Of a stretch of 64,000 bases of DNA, positions 15,603-24,981 are shown piece by piece. The notes beneath the pieces are model-generated. The model searched no databases, had not been told where the DNA came from, and saw only the letters and a program-made list of their open reading frames with translations. The stretch is from Bacteroidota bacterium (GTDB lineage: Bacteria; Bacteroidota; Bacteroidia; Chitinophagales; JADIYW01). Made by a program: the position numbers and the translations under genes. The stretch covers positions 1 through 64,000 of the forward strand of contig JADIYW010000013.1 in NCBI GenBank assembly GCA_016705125.1, given 5' to 3'. Every line of letters starts with the position of its first letter. Within the stretch, counting starts at the first letter, position 1.

Positions 15603-18104
15603 ATGAAAATATTTTCCATTTTTTTATTAGTCATTTTTCCATTACTGGGTTTTGGTCAAGAAATTTTTGAAATAAATGGAACTATTTTAGACAAACAAAA
15701 AAAACCTATCGAATACGTAGCTGTCATAATTAAAGGCACAACTATTGGAAACCAAACTGATATAAATGGAAAATTTAAAATAGAAATTCCTAATCCAACT
15801 GAAGAAGTTTATACTTTAGTTATCCAATATTTATCCTTTGAAACCAAAGAAATACTTTTATATAAATCTAAAGGTTTAAAACAGAATATTGAATTGCAAA
15901 TTAATGAATCTGCAAATGTGCTAAATGTTGTAGATGTAATTGGTGACCTAAATAGAGATAAAGCAAGTGAGATATCTTTACCTACTCGAGTTATAGAGGG
16001 CATTACTGGTCCAAATGTATCTATTGAAAGTTTATTAAAACTAGGAAGTGGCGTGCGGGGTAATGAACTTTCGAATGTGTATTCCGTTAGAGGGGGAAGC
16101 TATGATGAAAATTTGGTGTATGTGAATGATTTTGAAATTTATAGACCACAGCTTCAAAGTTCAAGCCAACAGGAAGGATTAAGTTTTATAAATCCTGATT
16201 TAGTTGGTGGCATTACATTTTCTTCTGGAGGATTTGCTGCACAGTACGGTGATAAATTATCCTCTGTTTTGGATGTAAAGTATAAACAACCAACCAAATT
16301 TGGAGGTTCTTTTTCGGCCAGTTTATTAGGAATTACTACTCATTTGGAGGCTGCAACTAAAGATACAGCACTTACTATTTTAACAGGTTTTCGGTTTAGA
16401 AGCAATAAATATCTATTTGGGAATTTAGATACTAAAGGACAATATGCTCCAAATGCATTCGATTTTCAAACGGATATAAATTATAGAATAAATCGCAGAA
16501 CCAGTATTGAATTATTAGTAAATCACGCTACCAACAAATACAATTTTGCGCCACAAGAACAATCCACTACAACAGGTGCAGTAAACCAAGTAATTCGTTT
16601 AAGTGTATTTTTCGAAGGCACACAGAATGACTTTTTTCAAAATACTTTTGGTGGAATAGCCATAAAAAATAAGTTTTCTGAAAGATTTGGAATAAAGTGG
16701 TTAGGCTCACTTTGGAAGCTGAGAGAAGAAGAAAAATATAATATTACAGGTGCCTATTCATTAGGTGAAGTAGAATCTGATTTTTCAAAAGATAATTTTG
16801 GGCAAGTAAAAAATTTGCTTGGATATGGTGTTTTCCAAGATTGGGGGCGGAATACTTTGGAAGGATTAATTGGAAATGGAGGATTTAAGGGATATAATTT
16901 TTTCGGAGAGGGTAAGCAATTATTAGAATGGGGAGCAAATTTTCAATATGAAAATATAAATGATGGATTAAGTGAGTGGCAAAGATTGGATTCGGCTGGA
17001 TATTCCATACCTTATAATGGAAATACGGTAACTATTTCCTCGAGATTATTTTCGGTAAATGACCTCAGATCTTGGAGGACAAATGGTTATATTCAAGATA
17101 CGTGGAATCTTTCTGGAGATTCTAATAGAATTTCACTGACAATTGGCGTTCGTTATAATTATTGGAGCATAAACAAAGAATTTAATGTAAGTCCGAGATT
17201 GCAATTTTCGTATAAACCCAATACAAAACATGATGTAGTTTTTAGGGTTGCAACAGGTTGGTATACACAACCTCCTTTTTATAGAGAAATAAGAGATTTT
17301 GATGGAAATTTAAATAAATCAGTTAAATCACAAAAGGCATTTCATTTTATTGCTGGAAGTGATTTGAACTTTAGTGCTGGAGAAAATAGATTTAAATTTA
17401 CTTCTGAAGTATATTATAAATTTTTAAAAGACATCAATCCCTATGAATTACAAGATGTTAGGATCAGATATTTTGCTGATAATATCGCAAAGGGCTATGC
17501 CGCAGGGGTTGATTTAAGATTGTTTGGAGAATTTGTAAAGGGAACCGATTCATGGGTAAGTCTCTCCTATCTACAAACTAAAGAAAATTTGAAAAATGAT
17601 TTTTATAAGGAATATTATAATGCTGAAGGACAAATTGTAACGCCATATATTGAAAATCAAACTATTACAGATAGTGCAACTATTTATCCAGGAAGCATTC
17701 CAAGGCCAACAGACCAACGATTTAGTATGAGTTTGTTTTTTCAAGACTATGTGCCTAAGGCAAAGTTTTTAAAAATGAGTTTAGGTCTCACATTGGGCAC
17801 TGCCCTACCCTTTGGCCCACCAGATCGTAATAGATATAGAGACGTATTTCGAGCACCTCCATACAGAAGAGTTGATATAGGCTTTTCAGCTATTATTGTG
17901 GATAGTGAACGGGAGAATGCAAAGAAAAAAGGTTTTTCGAGTAAGTTTGACAAAATATTTTTAACATTTGAAGTTTGGAATTTATTAGGCGTTCAAAACA
18001 CGGTGAGTTATAAATGGATAAAGGATTTTCAAAATATTTTATGGCCATTACCCAATTATTTAACCAACAGAAGATTCAACTTAAAATTAAATGTGAAGTT
18101 TTAG
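15603..18104 (+). CDS. TonB-dependent receptor with carboxypeptidase-like domain
   Basis: Outer-membrane transporter of 833 residues. An N-terminal signal peptide (about 1-18, ending LLGFGQ) is followed by a carboxypeptidase regulatory-like beta domain (about 22-100: NGTILDKQKKPIEYV). The plug comes next (about 125-225: SVYSVRGGSYDENLVYVNDFEIY and GGFAAQYGDKLSSVLDVKY), then a 22-strand-type barrel ending in a C-terminal aromatic-type strand (FNLKLNVKF). There is no SusD partner next to it, so it is not a classic polysaccharide utilisation pair; the substrate is unknown. It is followed 80 bases later by a secreted phosphatase with its own promoter, which makes phosphate or phosphoester capture a loose possibility. 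Confidence 0.88.
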   Translation: MKIFSIFLLVIFPLLGFGQEIFEINGTILDKQKKPIEYVAVIIKGTTIGNQTDINGKFKIEIPNPTEEVYTLVIQYLSFETKEILLYKSKGLKQNIELQINESANVLNVVDVIGDLNRDKASEISLPTRVIEGITGPNVSIESLLKLGSGVRGNELSNVYSVRGGSYDENLVYVNDFEIYRPQLQSSSQQEGLSFINPDLVGGITFSSGGFAAQYGDKLSSVLDVKYKQPTKFGGSFSASLLGITTHLEAATKDTALTILTGFRFRSNKYLFGNLDTKGQYAPNAFDFQTDINYRINRRTSIELLVNHATNKYNFAPQEQSTTTGAVNQVIRLSVFFEGTQNDFFQNTFGGIAIKNKFSERFGIKWLGSLWKLREEEKYNITGAYSLGEVESDFSKDNFGQVKNLLGYGVFQDWGRNTLEGLIGNGGFKGYNFFGEGKQLLEWGANFQYENINDGLSEWQRLDSAGYSIPYNGNTVTISSRLFSVNDLRSWRTNGYIQDTWNLSGDSNRISLTIGVRYNYWSINKEFNVSPRLQFSYKPNTKHDVVFRVATGWYTQPPFYREIRDFDGNLNKSVKSQKAFHFIAGSDLNFSAGENRFKFTSEVYYKFLKDINPYELQDVRIRYFADNIAKGYAAGVDLRLFGEFVKGTDSWVSLSYLQTKENLKNDFYKEYYNAEGQIVTPYIENQTITDSATIYPGSIPRPTDQRFSMSLFFQDYVPKAKFLKMSLGLTLGTALPFGPPDRNRYRDVFRAPPYRRVDIGFSAIIVDSERENAKKKGFSSKFDKIFLTFEVWNLLGVQNTVSYKWIKDFQNILWPLPNYLTNRRFNLKLNVKF

Positions 18105-18159
18105 AAAAAAAACCTTCCAAAAAACATAAACATATTACTGATTAATCTAAAGTCTTTCG

Positions 18160-18167
18160 TATTTTTG
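18160..18167 (+). promoter_or_regulatory. -7 promoter element of the PhoD gene
   Basis: TATTTTTG, full match to TAnnTTTG, 18 bases before the ATG. Confidence 0.5.
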
Positions 18168-18185
18168 AATTTAAATTATTAAAAT

Positions 18186-20039
18186 ATGAAATTGCTTTAC
18201 GTCTTTTTATTTTCTTTTATTGGACTAAACTTATTTGGGCAGGCTGATAATTTTAATCTCAGGTCGATGCTGGATGAAAGGCTAGAACCATTTTACCATG
18301 GAGTAGCATCTGGGGATCCATTGAAAGATAAAGTAATAATTTGGACAAGGGTAACACCAAGGGTTGAAGGAATCGTAAGTGGTACATGGAAAATGGGAAA
18401 GGACACCCTTTTTAATGAAATAGTTAAATCGGGTAATTTTTCCACTGATTCTTCAAAAGATTATACTGTAAAAATTGATGTTGATGGATTAGAATCAGAT
18501 ACTTGGTATTTTTATGAATTTACTGCTTATGGTAAAAATTCATTGACTGGAAGAACTAAAACAGCGCCAAGTGGTGATAAAAACCAATTGCGATTTGCCA
18601 CTGTATCCTGCTCAAATTATCCAGTTGGTTTCTTTAATGCTTACGATAGAATTAGGGACAGGAATGACATAGATGCAGTATTTCATTTGGGCGATTATAT
18701 ATATGAATATGCAAATAGTATTCTTGCATTAAGGCAAGTGGAACCCGAAAGCGAAATTATAAAATTAGCAGATTATAGAATTCGACATTCTATTTACAAA
18801 TTAGACCCGGATTTGCGCTCCATACATCAGCAATATCCATTTTTAACGGTATGGGATGATCACGAAACTGCTGATAATTCTTTTCAAAATGGTGCAGAAA
18901 ATCATGATGCAAACGAAGGTTCTTGGCTCGATAGGAAATCAGCAGGTGTAAAAGCTTATGATGAGTGGCTACCAATTCGATTGCCTGAAGATGGAAATGA
19001 GTTGAAAATTTTTAGAAAAATACCTTATGGTGATTTAGCCGATATTTTTATGCTCGACACAAGATTATATGAAAGAGATGAACAAGGTAGTAGTAATATT
19101 GAATATAGGGATACCAGCAGGCACCTTTTAGGATTTGAACAAATGAATTGGCTGAAAAGTGAATTGTTGAACTCCTCGGCAAAATGGAAAATTATTGGAC
19201 AGCAAGTTATGTTTGGGCAATTAACGCCATTTGGATTGACTTTAAATAGCGATCAATGGGATGGATATCTTGCAGATAGAAATGAAATCCTTGATTTTAT
19301 AAAAGATAATAACATTGATAATGTGATAGTTTTAACGGGCGATATTCATACGGCTTGGGCTATGGATGTGGCTAAAAATACCAATAATTACAATCCTAAT
19401 ACTGGTGAGGGCAGTTTGTTAGTTGAGTTTGTTTGTACAAGCGTTACTTCTACCTCCTTACCTTTCCCATTGCCGCAGGCACATGATTTAATTGAAGCTA
19501 TTTTGCCACATATTAAATATGTAGATGTTAGTAAGAAAGGATATTCAATATTAGATATTACAGATGAGAAGGCTCAAAATGATTTCTTTACGGTTACCGT
19601 TAATAATATTAACAACAATCAAAATTATGAGGAATCGTGGTTTACAAATGAAGGTGAAAATCATTTAAGAAAGGCAGAAGAACAAAGTAATCAAGAGATT
19701 GCAAATGTGTACCTTGCTCCCGAACTTCCAAGGATAGATGCAATTACTGGAATAAATTCAAATGTTCAATCGAATTTCACCTTATTGGGTGTCTATCCTA
19801 ATCCATTTATCGCTGATTTTGGTATTCAATTTAATCTGTTAAAAGAATCGGATATAAATTATCAAATTTTTGATATGACTGGTAAAGAAATACTTAATGT
19901 AAATTTGGGCAAATTATCTAAAGGATTACATTTTCAAAAAATTGATGGATTACTTGGAGTTAGCGGAGGCAATTATTTACTTTCGATTAATATTGGAACC
20001 GAAAATATTAAAAAGAGTATCGTAAAAGTAAATCCATAA
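18186..20039 (+). CDS. phoD: PhoD-type alkaline phosphatase with T9SS sorting domain
   Basis: Secreted phosphodiesterase/phosphatase of 617 residues. A signal peptide (about 1-18) leads into the PhoD N-terminal beta domain (ASGDPLKDKVIIWTRVTP). The metallophosphatase core has SCSNYP, HLGDYIYEY, WDDHETADNSF and LTGDIHTAW, which supply the metal ligands. The last 85 residues form a type IX secretion C-terminal domain (GVYPNPF, then YQIFDMTGKEIL and a short lysine-containing end), so the enzyme is expected to be exported across the outer membrane and anchored or released. The first tyrosine/cysteine ligand details of true PhoD cannot be confirmed by eye. Confidence 0.92.
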   Translation: MKLLYVFLFSFIGLNLFGQADNFNLRSMLDERLEPFYHGVASGDPLKDKVIIWTRVTPRVEGIVSGTWKMGKDTLFNEIVKSGNFSTDSSKDYTVKIDVDGLESDTWYFYEFTAYGKNSLTGRTKTAPSGDKNQLRFATVSCSNYPVGFFNAYDRIRDRNDIDAVFHLGDYIYEYANSILALRQVEPESEIIKLADYRIRHSIYKLDPDLRSIHQQYPFLTVWDDHETADNSFQNGAENHDANEGSWLDRKSAGVKAYDEWLPIRLPEDGNELKIFRKIPYGDLADIFMLDTRLYERDEQGSSNIEYRDTSRHLLGFEQMNWLKSELLNSSAKWKIIGQQVMFGQLTPFGLTLNSDQWDGYLADRNEILDFIKDNNIDNVIVLTGDIHTAWAMDVAKNTNNYNPNTGEGSLLVEFVCTSVTSTSLPFPLPQAHDLIEAILPHIKYVDVSKKGYSILDITDEKAQNDFFTVTVNNINNNQNYEESWFTNEGENHLRKAEEQSNQEIANVYLAPELPRIDAITGINSNVQSNFTLLGVYPNPFIADFGIQFNLLKESDINYQIFDMTGKEILNVNLGKLSKGLHFQKIDGLLGVSGGNYLLSINIGTENIKKSIVKVNP

Positions 20040-20046
20040 TCTTTTT

Positions 20047-20487
20047 TTAGGGGATAAATTCCCATTTTGAAAAAAGTGCTGCTTGTCCTTTACAATTATG
20101 GTGTTCATCAATTAAATTCCAAATGATTGCATCTTTTATCCAAAAACGTTTGCCAGTTTTAGAAATACGGATTCCATTATAATTTTTTACGAACCCATCT
20201 TTGATTGTTTTTTGTAAAAATAGGTTTCTTTCGGATTGCTCCATTGGTTCAGCCGAAAACTTGGAAGGCAATTTTGTGATGGTTTCCCAGTCCATTTCAA
20301 ATAATTCTTGGGCTTTTAAATTAGCATAATTAAAAATGGGGTCTTTTTCGGTATTGTGTGAAAGTAAAACAAAATTTCCATTATAAATTTGTTCTGGAGC
20401 CGTATTGTAGGGAAAAGGTTCCTTTAAAAAGAAATGAAACGAATTTATAATAAGATTTATTTGATTTTCAGTTAAATTACTTTTCAT
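20047..20487 (-). CDS. MEKHLA-domain protein
   Basis: Stand-alone MEKHLA-domain (PAS-related) protein of 146 residues. Family landmarks are LSHNTEKDPIFNYANLKAQELFEMDW, LPSKFSAEPM, and the second half KNYNGIRISKTGKRFWIKDAIIWN with GQAALFSKW near the end. In plants this domain sits at the end of HD-ZIP III regulators, and bacterial versions occur alone with unknown function. No DNA-binding or kinase domain is attached. The ATG at 20487 is preferred over a TTG 9 bases upstream. It is convergent with phoD, with only 7 bases between the stops. Confidence 0.85.
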   Translation of the reverse strand: MKSNLTENQINLIINSFHFFLKEPFPYNTAPEQIYNGNFVLLSHNTEKDPIFNYANLKAQELFEMDWETITKLPSKFSAEPMEQSERNLFLQKTIKDGFVKNYNGIRISKTGKRFWIKDAIIWNLIDEHHNCKGQAALFSKWEFIP

Positions 20488-20669
20488 TTTAAGCAAGAAT
20501 TTTTAAGGAACAAATTTGCATAATGATTCCTAAAAAGAGCAATTATTTTTGATTTTTTTTAACAATTATCGGGATTGATTTTTTTACTCTAAAAAAAAAT
20601 GTTTTATTTGCATTTGGAATGATTTTTGATAAATTAGTTTATGGATTTTTTAATTAATTAGTGTAAAAA

Positions 20670-21473
20670 ATGAGTAATTATCATCTAATAACACTAATAC
20701 TTACTTTTGTTATTCATTTCGTAGGAACCCTTTCTTATGCAGTTAGAATTGTAGGTGTAAATACTAAAAAAGTTGCACTTACTTTGTCGTTGTTCAATAT
20801 ACTTGTTTTAGTTTCCAGAACAGCTAATACTTTCCAAGCACCTTTGGTTGCTAATATAATTGAAAAAGATATAGTTGCAGGTATTTTAACACCTCAAGAA
20901 TTCTTTTTTCATTCGATTATTTTTTCTGCTACTTTTGGTACTCTTATAGGTATTTTATGCATTCCTACTTTCCAGAGGATGCTTGGGCATGCCGTAAACG
21001 AGTTTAGCGTTTCTAAATCAATGATTAGAGTTGTTTTTAAAATATTTGATAAGAAATTTTGGTCCGTATTGAATAAAAGTATTACCATTCCTAGTGTTAA
21101 AAATTTGGATTTTTCTATTTTGAAAGGAAAAATTTCTTTCTGGTATGTTTTAATTAATTTATTAGGCACAAGCATTTTAACAATTGGTGTAATTGCTGCA
21201 ATTTATGCAGGGTATTTGAATCCTGACTTTAGAACTACTTCAAGTAATTTAAGTTCTGTAATTAATGGTTTTGCCACCTTTTTTATGCTTATCTTCTTAG
21301 ATCCGTATTTATCCATTATGGTAGATGAAACAGTTCATAAGAAAATGGCCGAAAACGTTTTTAGAAGGTACATGGTTTTATTATTGTTTTCAAGACTTTT
21401 TGGAACAATTTTGGCTCAATTCATGCTTTATCCTGCCGCTGAAATTATTTCAATGATTGCCGAGAAATTATAA
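20670..21473 (+). CDS. amj: Amj-family lipid II flippase
   Basis: Polytopic membrane protein of 267 residues (DUF2837). Landmarks of the Amj family are the N-terminal SYAVRIVGVNTKKVALTLSL, LVLVSRTANTFQAP and the loop IPTFQRMLGHAVNEFSV. About six membrane segments are visible. Amj was described in Bacillus subtilis as an alternative to MurJ that flips lipid II for peptidoglycan synthesis. Whether a MurJ also exists cannot be judged here. Its stop is 1 base from the stop of the convergent folE. Confidence 0.8.
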   Translation: MSNYHLITLILTFVIHFVGTLSYAVRIVGVNTKKVALTLSLFNILVLVSRTANTFQAPLVANIIEKDIVAGILTPQEFFFHSIIFSATFGTLIGILCIPTFQRMLGHAVNEFSVSKSMIRVVFKIFDKKFWSVLNKSITIPSVKNLDFSILKGKISFWYVLINLLGTSILTIGVIAAIYAGYLNPDFRTTSSNLSSVINGFATFFMLIFLDPYLSIMVDETVHKKMAENVFRRYMVLLLFSRLFGTILAQFMLYPAAEIISMIAEKL

Positions 21474-21474
21474 A

Positions 21475-22074
21475 TTAACTCAAGCTACTGGCAATAAGCT
21501 TTAAAAACTCTGAACGAGTTGCAGGTTTTTCAAATTCGCCTGTAAAGGCAGATGTTGTAGTAATTGAATTTTGTTTTTGAACCCCTCTCATCATCATACA
21601 TAAGTGCTTAGCCTCAATTACAACAGCAACTCCCAAAGGATTTAAGGCTTCGTGAATACAATCCCTTATTTGGCAAGTTAGTCGTTCCTGAACTTGCAAT
21701 CTTCTTGAATAGGCATCTACTACCCTTGCGATTTTACTTAAGCCAGTAATTTTACCGTTTGGAATATATGCTACATGGGCTTTACCGAAAAATGGCAACA
21801 TGTGGTGTTCGCACATAGAAAAGAGTTCTATATCTTTAACTATCACCATTTCCGAATGATTTTCATTAAATAAAGCAGATTTTAATATTTCATCAGGGTC
21901 TATTTTATATCCCTGTGTAATAAATTGCAGTGCTTTACCTACTCTTTCGGGTGTTTTTATTAAACCTTCCCTTTGATTGTCTTCACCTAAAAGACTTAAT
22001 ATTTCTGAATAATGAGTAACCAATGACTCGGTTACTTGCTCATTAATGATTTCCGATTTTAAATACTTTTCCAT
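21475..22074 (-). CDS. folE: GTP cyclohydrolase I
   Basis: Zinc enzyme of 199 residues that converts GTP to dihydroneopterin triphosphate, the entry to folate (and other pterin-derived) synthesis. The zinc-binding cysteines and histidine are visible in SMCEHHMLPFFGKAHVAYIP and KHLCMMMRGVQ, and YSRRLQVQERLT is the active-site signature. Length is normal for the short bacterial form. It is transcribed alone from a promoter with -7 element TAGGTTTG. Confidence 0.97.
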   Translation of the reverse strand: MEKYLKSEIINEQVTESLVTHYSEILSLLGEDNQREGLIKTPERVGKALQFITQGYKIDPDEILKSALFNENHSEMVIVKDIELFSMCEHHMLPFFGKAHVAYIPNGKITGLSKIARVVDAYSRRLQVQERLTCQIRDCIHEALNPLGVAVVIEAKHLCMMMRGVQKQNSITTTSAFTGEFEKPATRSEFLKLIASSLS

Positions 22075-22089
22075 ATTTTCTTAACACTC

Positions 22090-22097
22090 CAAACCTA
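22090..22097 (-). promoter_or_regulatory. -7 promoter element of folE
   Basis: TAGGTTTG on the minus strand, full match to TAnnTTTG, 15 bases before the ATG. Confidence 0.5.
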
Positions 22098-22142
22098 AAT
22101 AAAGTTTTTCGAATTTTAAAGTATTTAAGATTATAAAATAAA

Positions 22143-22167
22143 AAAGGCCAAACTAAGTTTGACCTTT
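22143..22167 (-). terminator. Intrinsic terminator after the ssb-type gene
   Basis: On the minus strand AAAGGTCAAACT pairs with AGTTTGGCCTTT around a tiny loop, followed by a T-run. It ends transcription of the SSB gene before folE. Confidence 0.75.
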
Positions 22168-22189
22168 AGATGAATTGGAGTTGTATTTT

Positions 22190-22531
22190 TTAATTCGACT
22201 TTTTTTCCATTAATAAGATTTCAGATAGGATTATTTCGGTCAAATACTTTTTATTTCCTTCTTTGTCGTCATAATTACGATAAGTAAGTTTACCTTGTAT
22301 GGCTACTTCACTTCCCTTTTTTAGGTAATTTTCAACTATTTTTGTTTGTGGTCCCCACACAATTATATTATGCCATTGGGTGTTTTGAATTTTTTCACCC
22401 TTTTGATTTACATAACTGTCGGATGTAGCCATTGTAAAGGAAGCTTTAGTTTTTCCGCCTTCAAATTGCTTTACTTCAGGATCTGCGCCTAGGTGTCCGA
22501 TTAATTGGATTTGATTTTTGATTGTGTTCAT
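22190..22531 (-). CDS. ssb: Single-stranded DNA-binding protein, short form
   Basis: OB-fold protein of 113 residues. It opens MNTIKNQIQLIGHLGADPEVK and contains TQWHNIIVWG and KGSEVAIQGKLTYRNYDDKEG, all standard SSB landmarks. It is shorter than the usual 140-180 residues: the flexible linker and the acidic tip (DDDLPF-like) that recruits replication partners are missing, and it ends in MEKKSN. It is therefore either a second, specialised SSB or a minimal form. A strong terminator follows. Confidence 0.9.
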   Translation of the reverse strand: MNTIKNQIQLIGHLGADPEVKQFEGGKTKASFTMATSDSYVNQKGEKIQNTQWHNIIVWGPQTKIVENYLKKGSEVAIQGKLTYRNYDDKEGNKKYLTEIILSEILLMEKKSN

Positions 22532-22685
22532 CGCTTAAGAATTTAATTGTTGTTTAAAAATTATTTATACCATTGAGATACAAAAACAACAAAAATTCCA
22601 CACATTATAATTAGAAAAAAATCAATTTAAAATACAATAAATTGAAATTCAATTATTTATAAAAAAAATATTTTAGTAAAATAGT

Positions 22686-23294
22686 TTACTTTTTAAGCAA
22701 ATCATCAATAGTCTTAATAAATTCTGGCTCACTTACAGATGTTTTGGGAGAAAAGGAAGTAATTAATTTTCCATTTTGGTCTATTACAAATTTTTGGAAA
22801 TTCCATGAAACTGCTGCATCAAGAATGCCATTTTTTGATTTTTGTGTTAGATATTGATATAAAGGATGAATGTCTTTACCTTTTACAGATATTTTTGAAA
22901 ACATTTGAAACGAAACGCCATAATTCGATATGCAAAAACTAGCTATTTCCTTATCAGAACCTGGTTCCTGACTTAAAAAATTATTGGCTGGAAATCCTAA
23001 AACTTCAACACCCTTTTCTTTATATGTTTTGTAAAATGCTTCAATTTCTTTATACTGAGGCGTGAGCCCACATTTACTTGCTGTATTTACTATAACCAAA
23101 ATTTTCCCTTTATATTGAGATAAATTTATAATATCTCCTTCAATTGAAGTCATTGAAAAGTCATAAACTGAATTGGCAGAAATGTTTGGTTGCATTGCAT
23201 CTGTTTGTCCATTTTTACTTGTTTTAGTATTAGAGCAAGCAATAATTGAAAAAAATAAAAAGGCTGAACAAATAGTATAAAAAAATCGTTTCAT
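22686..23294 (-). CDS. Glutathione peroxidase-family lipoprotein
   Basis: Thioredoxin-fold peroxidase of 202 residues. A lipoprotein signal peptide ends at Cys20 (SIIAC), so the enzyme is anchored on the periplasmic side. The peroxidatic Cys75 lies in NTASKCGLTPQY, with FPANNFLSQEPGSDKEI and the conserved WNFQKFVID supplying Gln, Trp and Asn partners. As in most bacterial members the active residue is Cys, not selenocysteine; the reductant is probably thioredoxin-like. The ATG is preceded by a TATTTTTG element. Confidence 0.92.
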   Translation of the reverse strand: MKRFFYTICSAFLFFSIIACSNTKTSKNGQTDAMQPNISANSVYDFSMTSIEGDIINLSQYKGKILVIVNTASKCGLTPQYKEIEAFYKTYKEKGVEVLGFPANNFLSQEPGSDKEIASFCISNYGVSFQMFSKISVKGKDIHPLYQYLTQKSKNGILDAAVSWNFQKFVIDQNGKLITSFSPKTSVSEPEFIKTIDDLLKK

Positions 23295-23325
23295 GTAAAT
23301 TATTTAAATATTTATAATTATTAAA

Positions 23326-23333
23326 CAAAAATA
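23326..23333 (-). promoter_or_regulatory. -7 promoter element of the peroxidase gene
   Basis: TATTTTTG on the minus strand, about 31 bases before the ATG. Confidence 0.45.
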
Positions 23334-23443
23334 TTTAATAAAAGTTGATTTATCTTTTTAAATTCACAAATTATACATAAATAAGTTAAGAATACTTATT
23401 AAGATAAATTTAATTTGTTACAAAAATAAATAATAGATGCATT

Positions 23444-24163
23444 ATGAAAGCTAGTTTTGATGAAAATTTATTAAAGATGAAGCCTGAAAAGTATCACATT
23501 ATAATTGGCAATAGAAATATTGATGTTATTAATGAATTTATAGAGCTAACAAAAGAATCTAATTTCTTTATTGAAAGCTACTCCTTAGGAAAAGAATTAT
23601 TGGAGGCAGTCTTAAATTCTCAACCTAATATGGTCATTTTAGACGTTGATTTTGAGGATATTGATGGTATTGAAATATGCTGGGAAATACGCAATAATAT
23701 GTCGTTACCAAAATCCCTGATTGTATTTTATTCTGCCCGCAATGAGGATTTTACACAAATTTCTGCTTATGAAGCAGGTGCTGATGATTTTATAAAAACC
23801 CCGATCAGAATGCGCTTATTAAATGCAAAGTTGAATGCCCTATTTAGAAGAATTTATTTCGATGATAAGGATGTAAATCCAATTAAAAAGTATGGTATAA
23901 TTGAAATAGATGAAGAGAATTTGATTGTTACCAAAAAAGGTATATTGATTAATTTAAGTAAAAAGGAAATACAAATTCTAATTCTTCTTAGCTCCACACC
24001 TGGAAAAGTATTTAGGAGGAATAGTATTTTAAAAAAGATTTGGGGAGATAAAGTCATCGTTGGTGAAAGGAATATGGACACACACATTAAGAAATTACGT
24101 AAAAAAATAGGAAAAGACCACATCATCACCATACGTGGAATAGGCTATAAGTTTCAATTTTAA
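23444..24163 (+). CDS. OmpR/PhoB-family response regulator
   Basis: Two-domain regulator of 239 residues. The receiver domain (about 17-135) has the phospho-acceptor Asp67 in VILDVDFED and the conserved lysine in DFIKTP. The C-terminal winged helix (about 145-239) has ERNMDTHIKKLRKKIG and IRGIGYKF. The acidic pair expected near the start of the receiver is replaced by GNRNID, so metal binding and phosphorylation may be altered. No histidine kinase lies next to it, making it an orphan regulator whose targets are unknown. Confidence 0.9.
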   Translation: MKASFDENLLKMKPEKYHIIIGNRNIDVINEFIELTKESNFFIESYSLGKELLEAVLNSQPNMVILDVDFEDIDGIEICWEIRNNMSLPKSLIVFYSARNEDFTQISAYEAGADDFIKTPIRMRLLNAKLNALFRRIYFDDKDVNPIKKYGIIEIDEENLIVTKKGILINLSKKEIQILILLSSTPGKVFRRNSILKKIWGDKVIVGERNMDTHIKKLRKKIGKDHIITIRGIGYKFQF

Positions 24164-24248
24164 TTTTAAAAGGCGAATTCCTATTTTAAATTCATTTTAG
24201 ATTTATAATAAGTCTTTATTTAAAAATAAAGTGGTAATTAATTATTGC

Positions 24249-24256
24249 TAACTTTG
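24249..24256 (+). promoter_or_regulatory. -7 promoter element of the CDP-alcohol transferase gene
   Basis: TAACTTTG, full match to TAnnTTTG, about 32 bases before the ATG. A short ATG frame of four codons (24266) lies in the leader. Confidence 0.5.
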
Positions 24257-24288
24257 TGGTTTGAAAATGAATTTATTGTGAACTTACT

Positions 24289-24972
24289 ATGGAAATAACT
24301 GAAGAGCAGAAAATAGCCCGAATAAAAAATAGAAAGCGTACAAATATCCTTCATAAACCCGAATTCTTTGTAATAGAGTACTTGTGTAAGATTATACCAA
24401 TGTGGATGACACCAAATGTGTTGACTGGAATTGGTTTTTTCGGTAGTTTAATTTCATTTGCTGGGATTTTGTTAGCCATAGAAAATAAATATTACTTTAT
24501 TTTATCTGTAATTGGACTTGCGATTCAATGGTTTGGTGATTCATTAGATGGCAGAATCGCCTATTATAGAAATAGCCCTCGTAAATGGTATGGTTGGGTT
24601 TTGGATATGAATTTAGATTGGGTTTCAACAGCTTTGATTGCAATTGGAATTTATTTTTATTTCGAGGATTATAAATTTATGGCAATTTTCTTTTTGTCTG
24701 GTTATGGGTTGACTTATATTTTAGCAGTAATGCGCTATAAAATTACAGATATTTATTTGATAGATGCGGATGGTCTGCTCGGGCCAACGGAATTAAGGAT
24801 TCTGACTTGTGTGGCATTTTTAGGAGAAATATTCATTCCTAATTTCTTTTTTGTATTTGGAGTAATAGCTACTGTGGTTGTTAATATAATGAATTTTTTC
24901 GATTTTCAGAGGATACTTAAGTTGGCTGACGAACGAGATAAAAGAGAATTGGCTGAAAAAAGGGATCAATAA
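24289..24972 (+). CDS. CDP-alcohol phosphatidyltransferase-family protein
   Basis: Integral membrane enzyme of 227 residues with about five to six membrane segments. The CDP-alcohol transferase motif is recognisable: Asp84, Asp87, Gly88, Ala91, then Gly102, Asp106 and Asp110. All four metal-binding aspartates are present, but the arginine after Ala91 is replaced by Tyr92 and the spacing to Gly102 is one residue longer than the usual eight. It could make phosphatidylinositol, phosphatidylglycerol phosphate or a related lipid; the acceptor is unknown. A GtrA-family gene follows 9 bases later and is probably co-transcribed. Confidence 0.85.
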   Translation: MEITEEQKIARIKNRKRTNILHKPEFFVIEYLCKIIPMWMTPNVLTGIGFFGSLISFAGILLAIENKYYFILSVIGLAIQWFGDSLDGRIAYYRNSPRKWYGWVLDMNLDWVSTALIAIGIYFYFEDYKFMAIFFLSGYGLTYILAVMRYKITDIYLIDADGLLGPTELRILTCVAFLGEIFIPNFFFVFGVIATVVVNIMNFFDFQRILKLADERDKRELAEKRDQ

Positions 24973-24981
24973 TTTGTTGTT

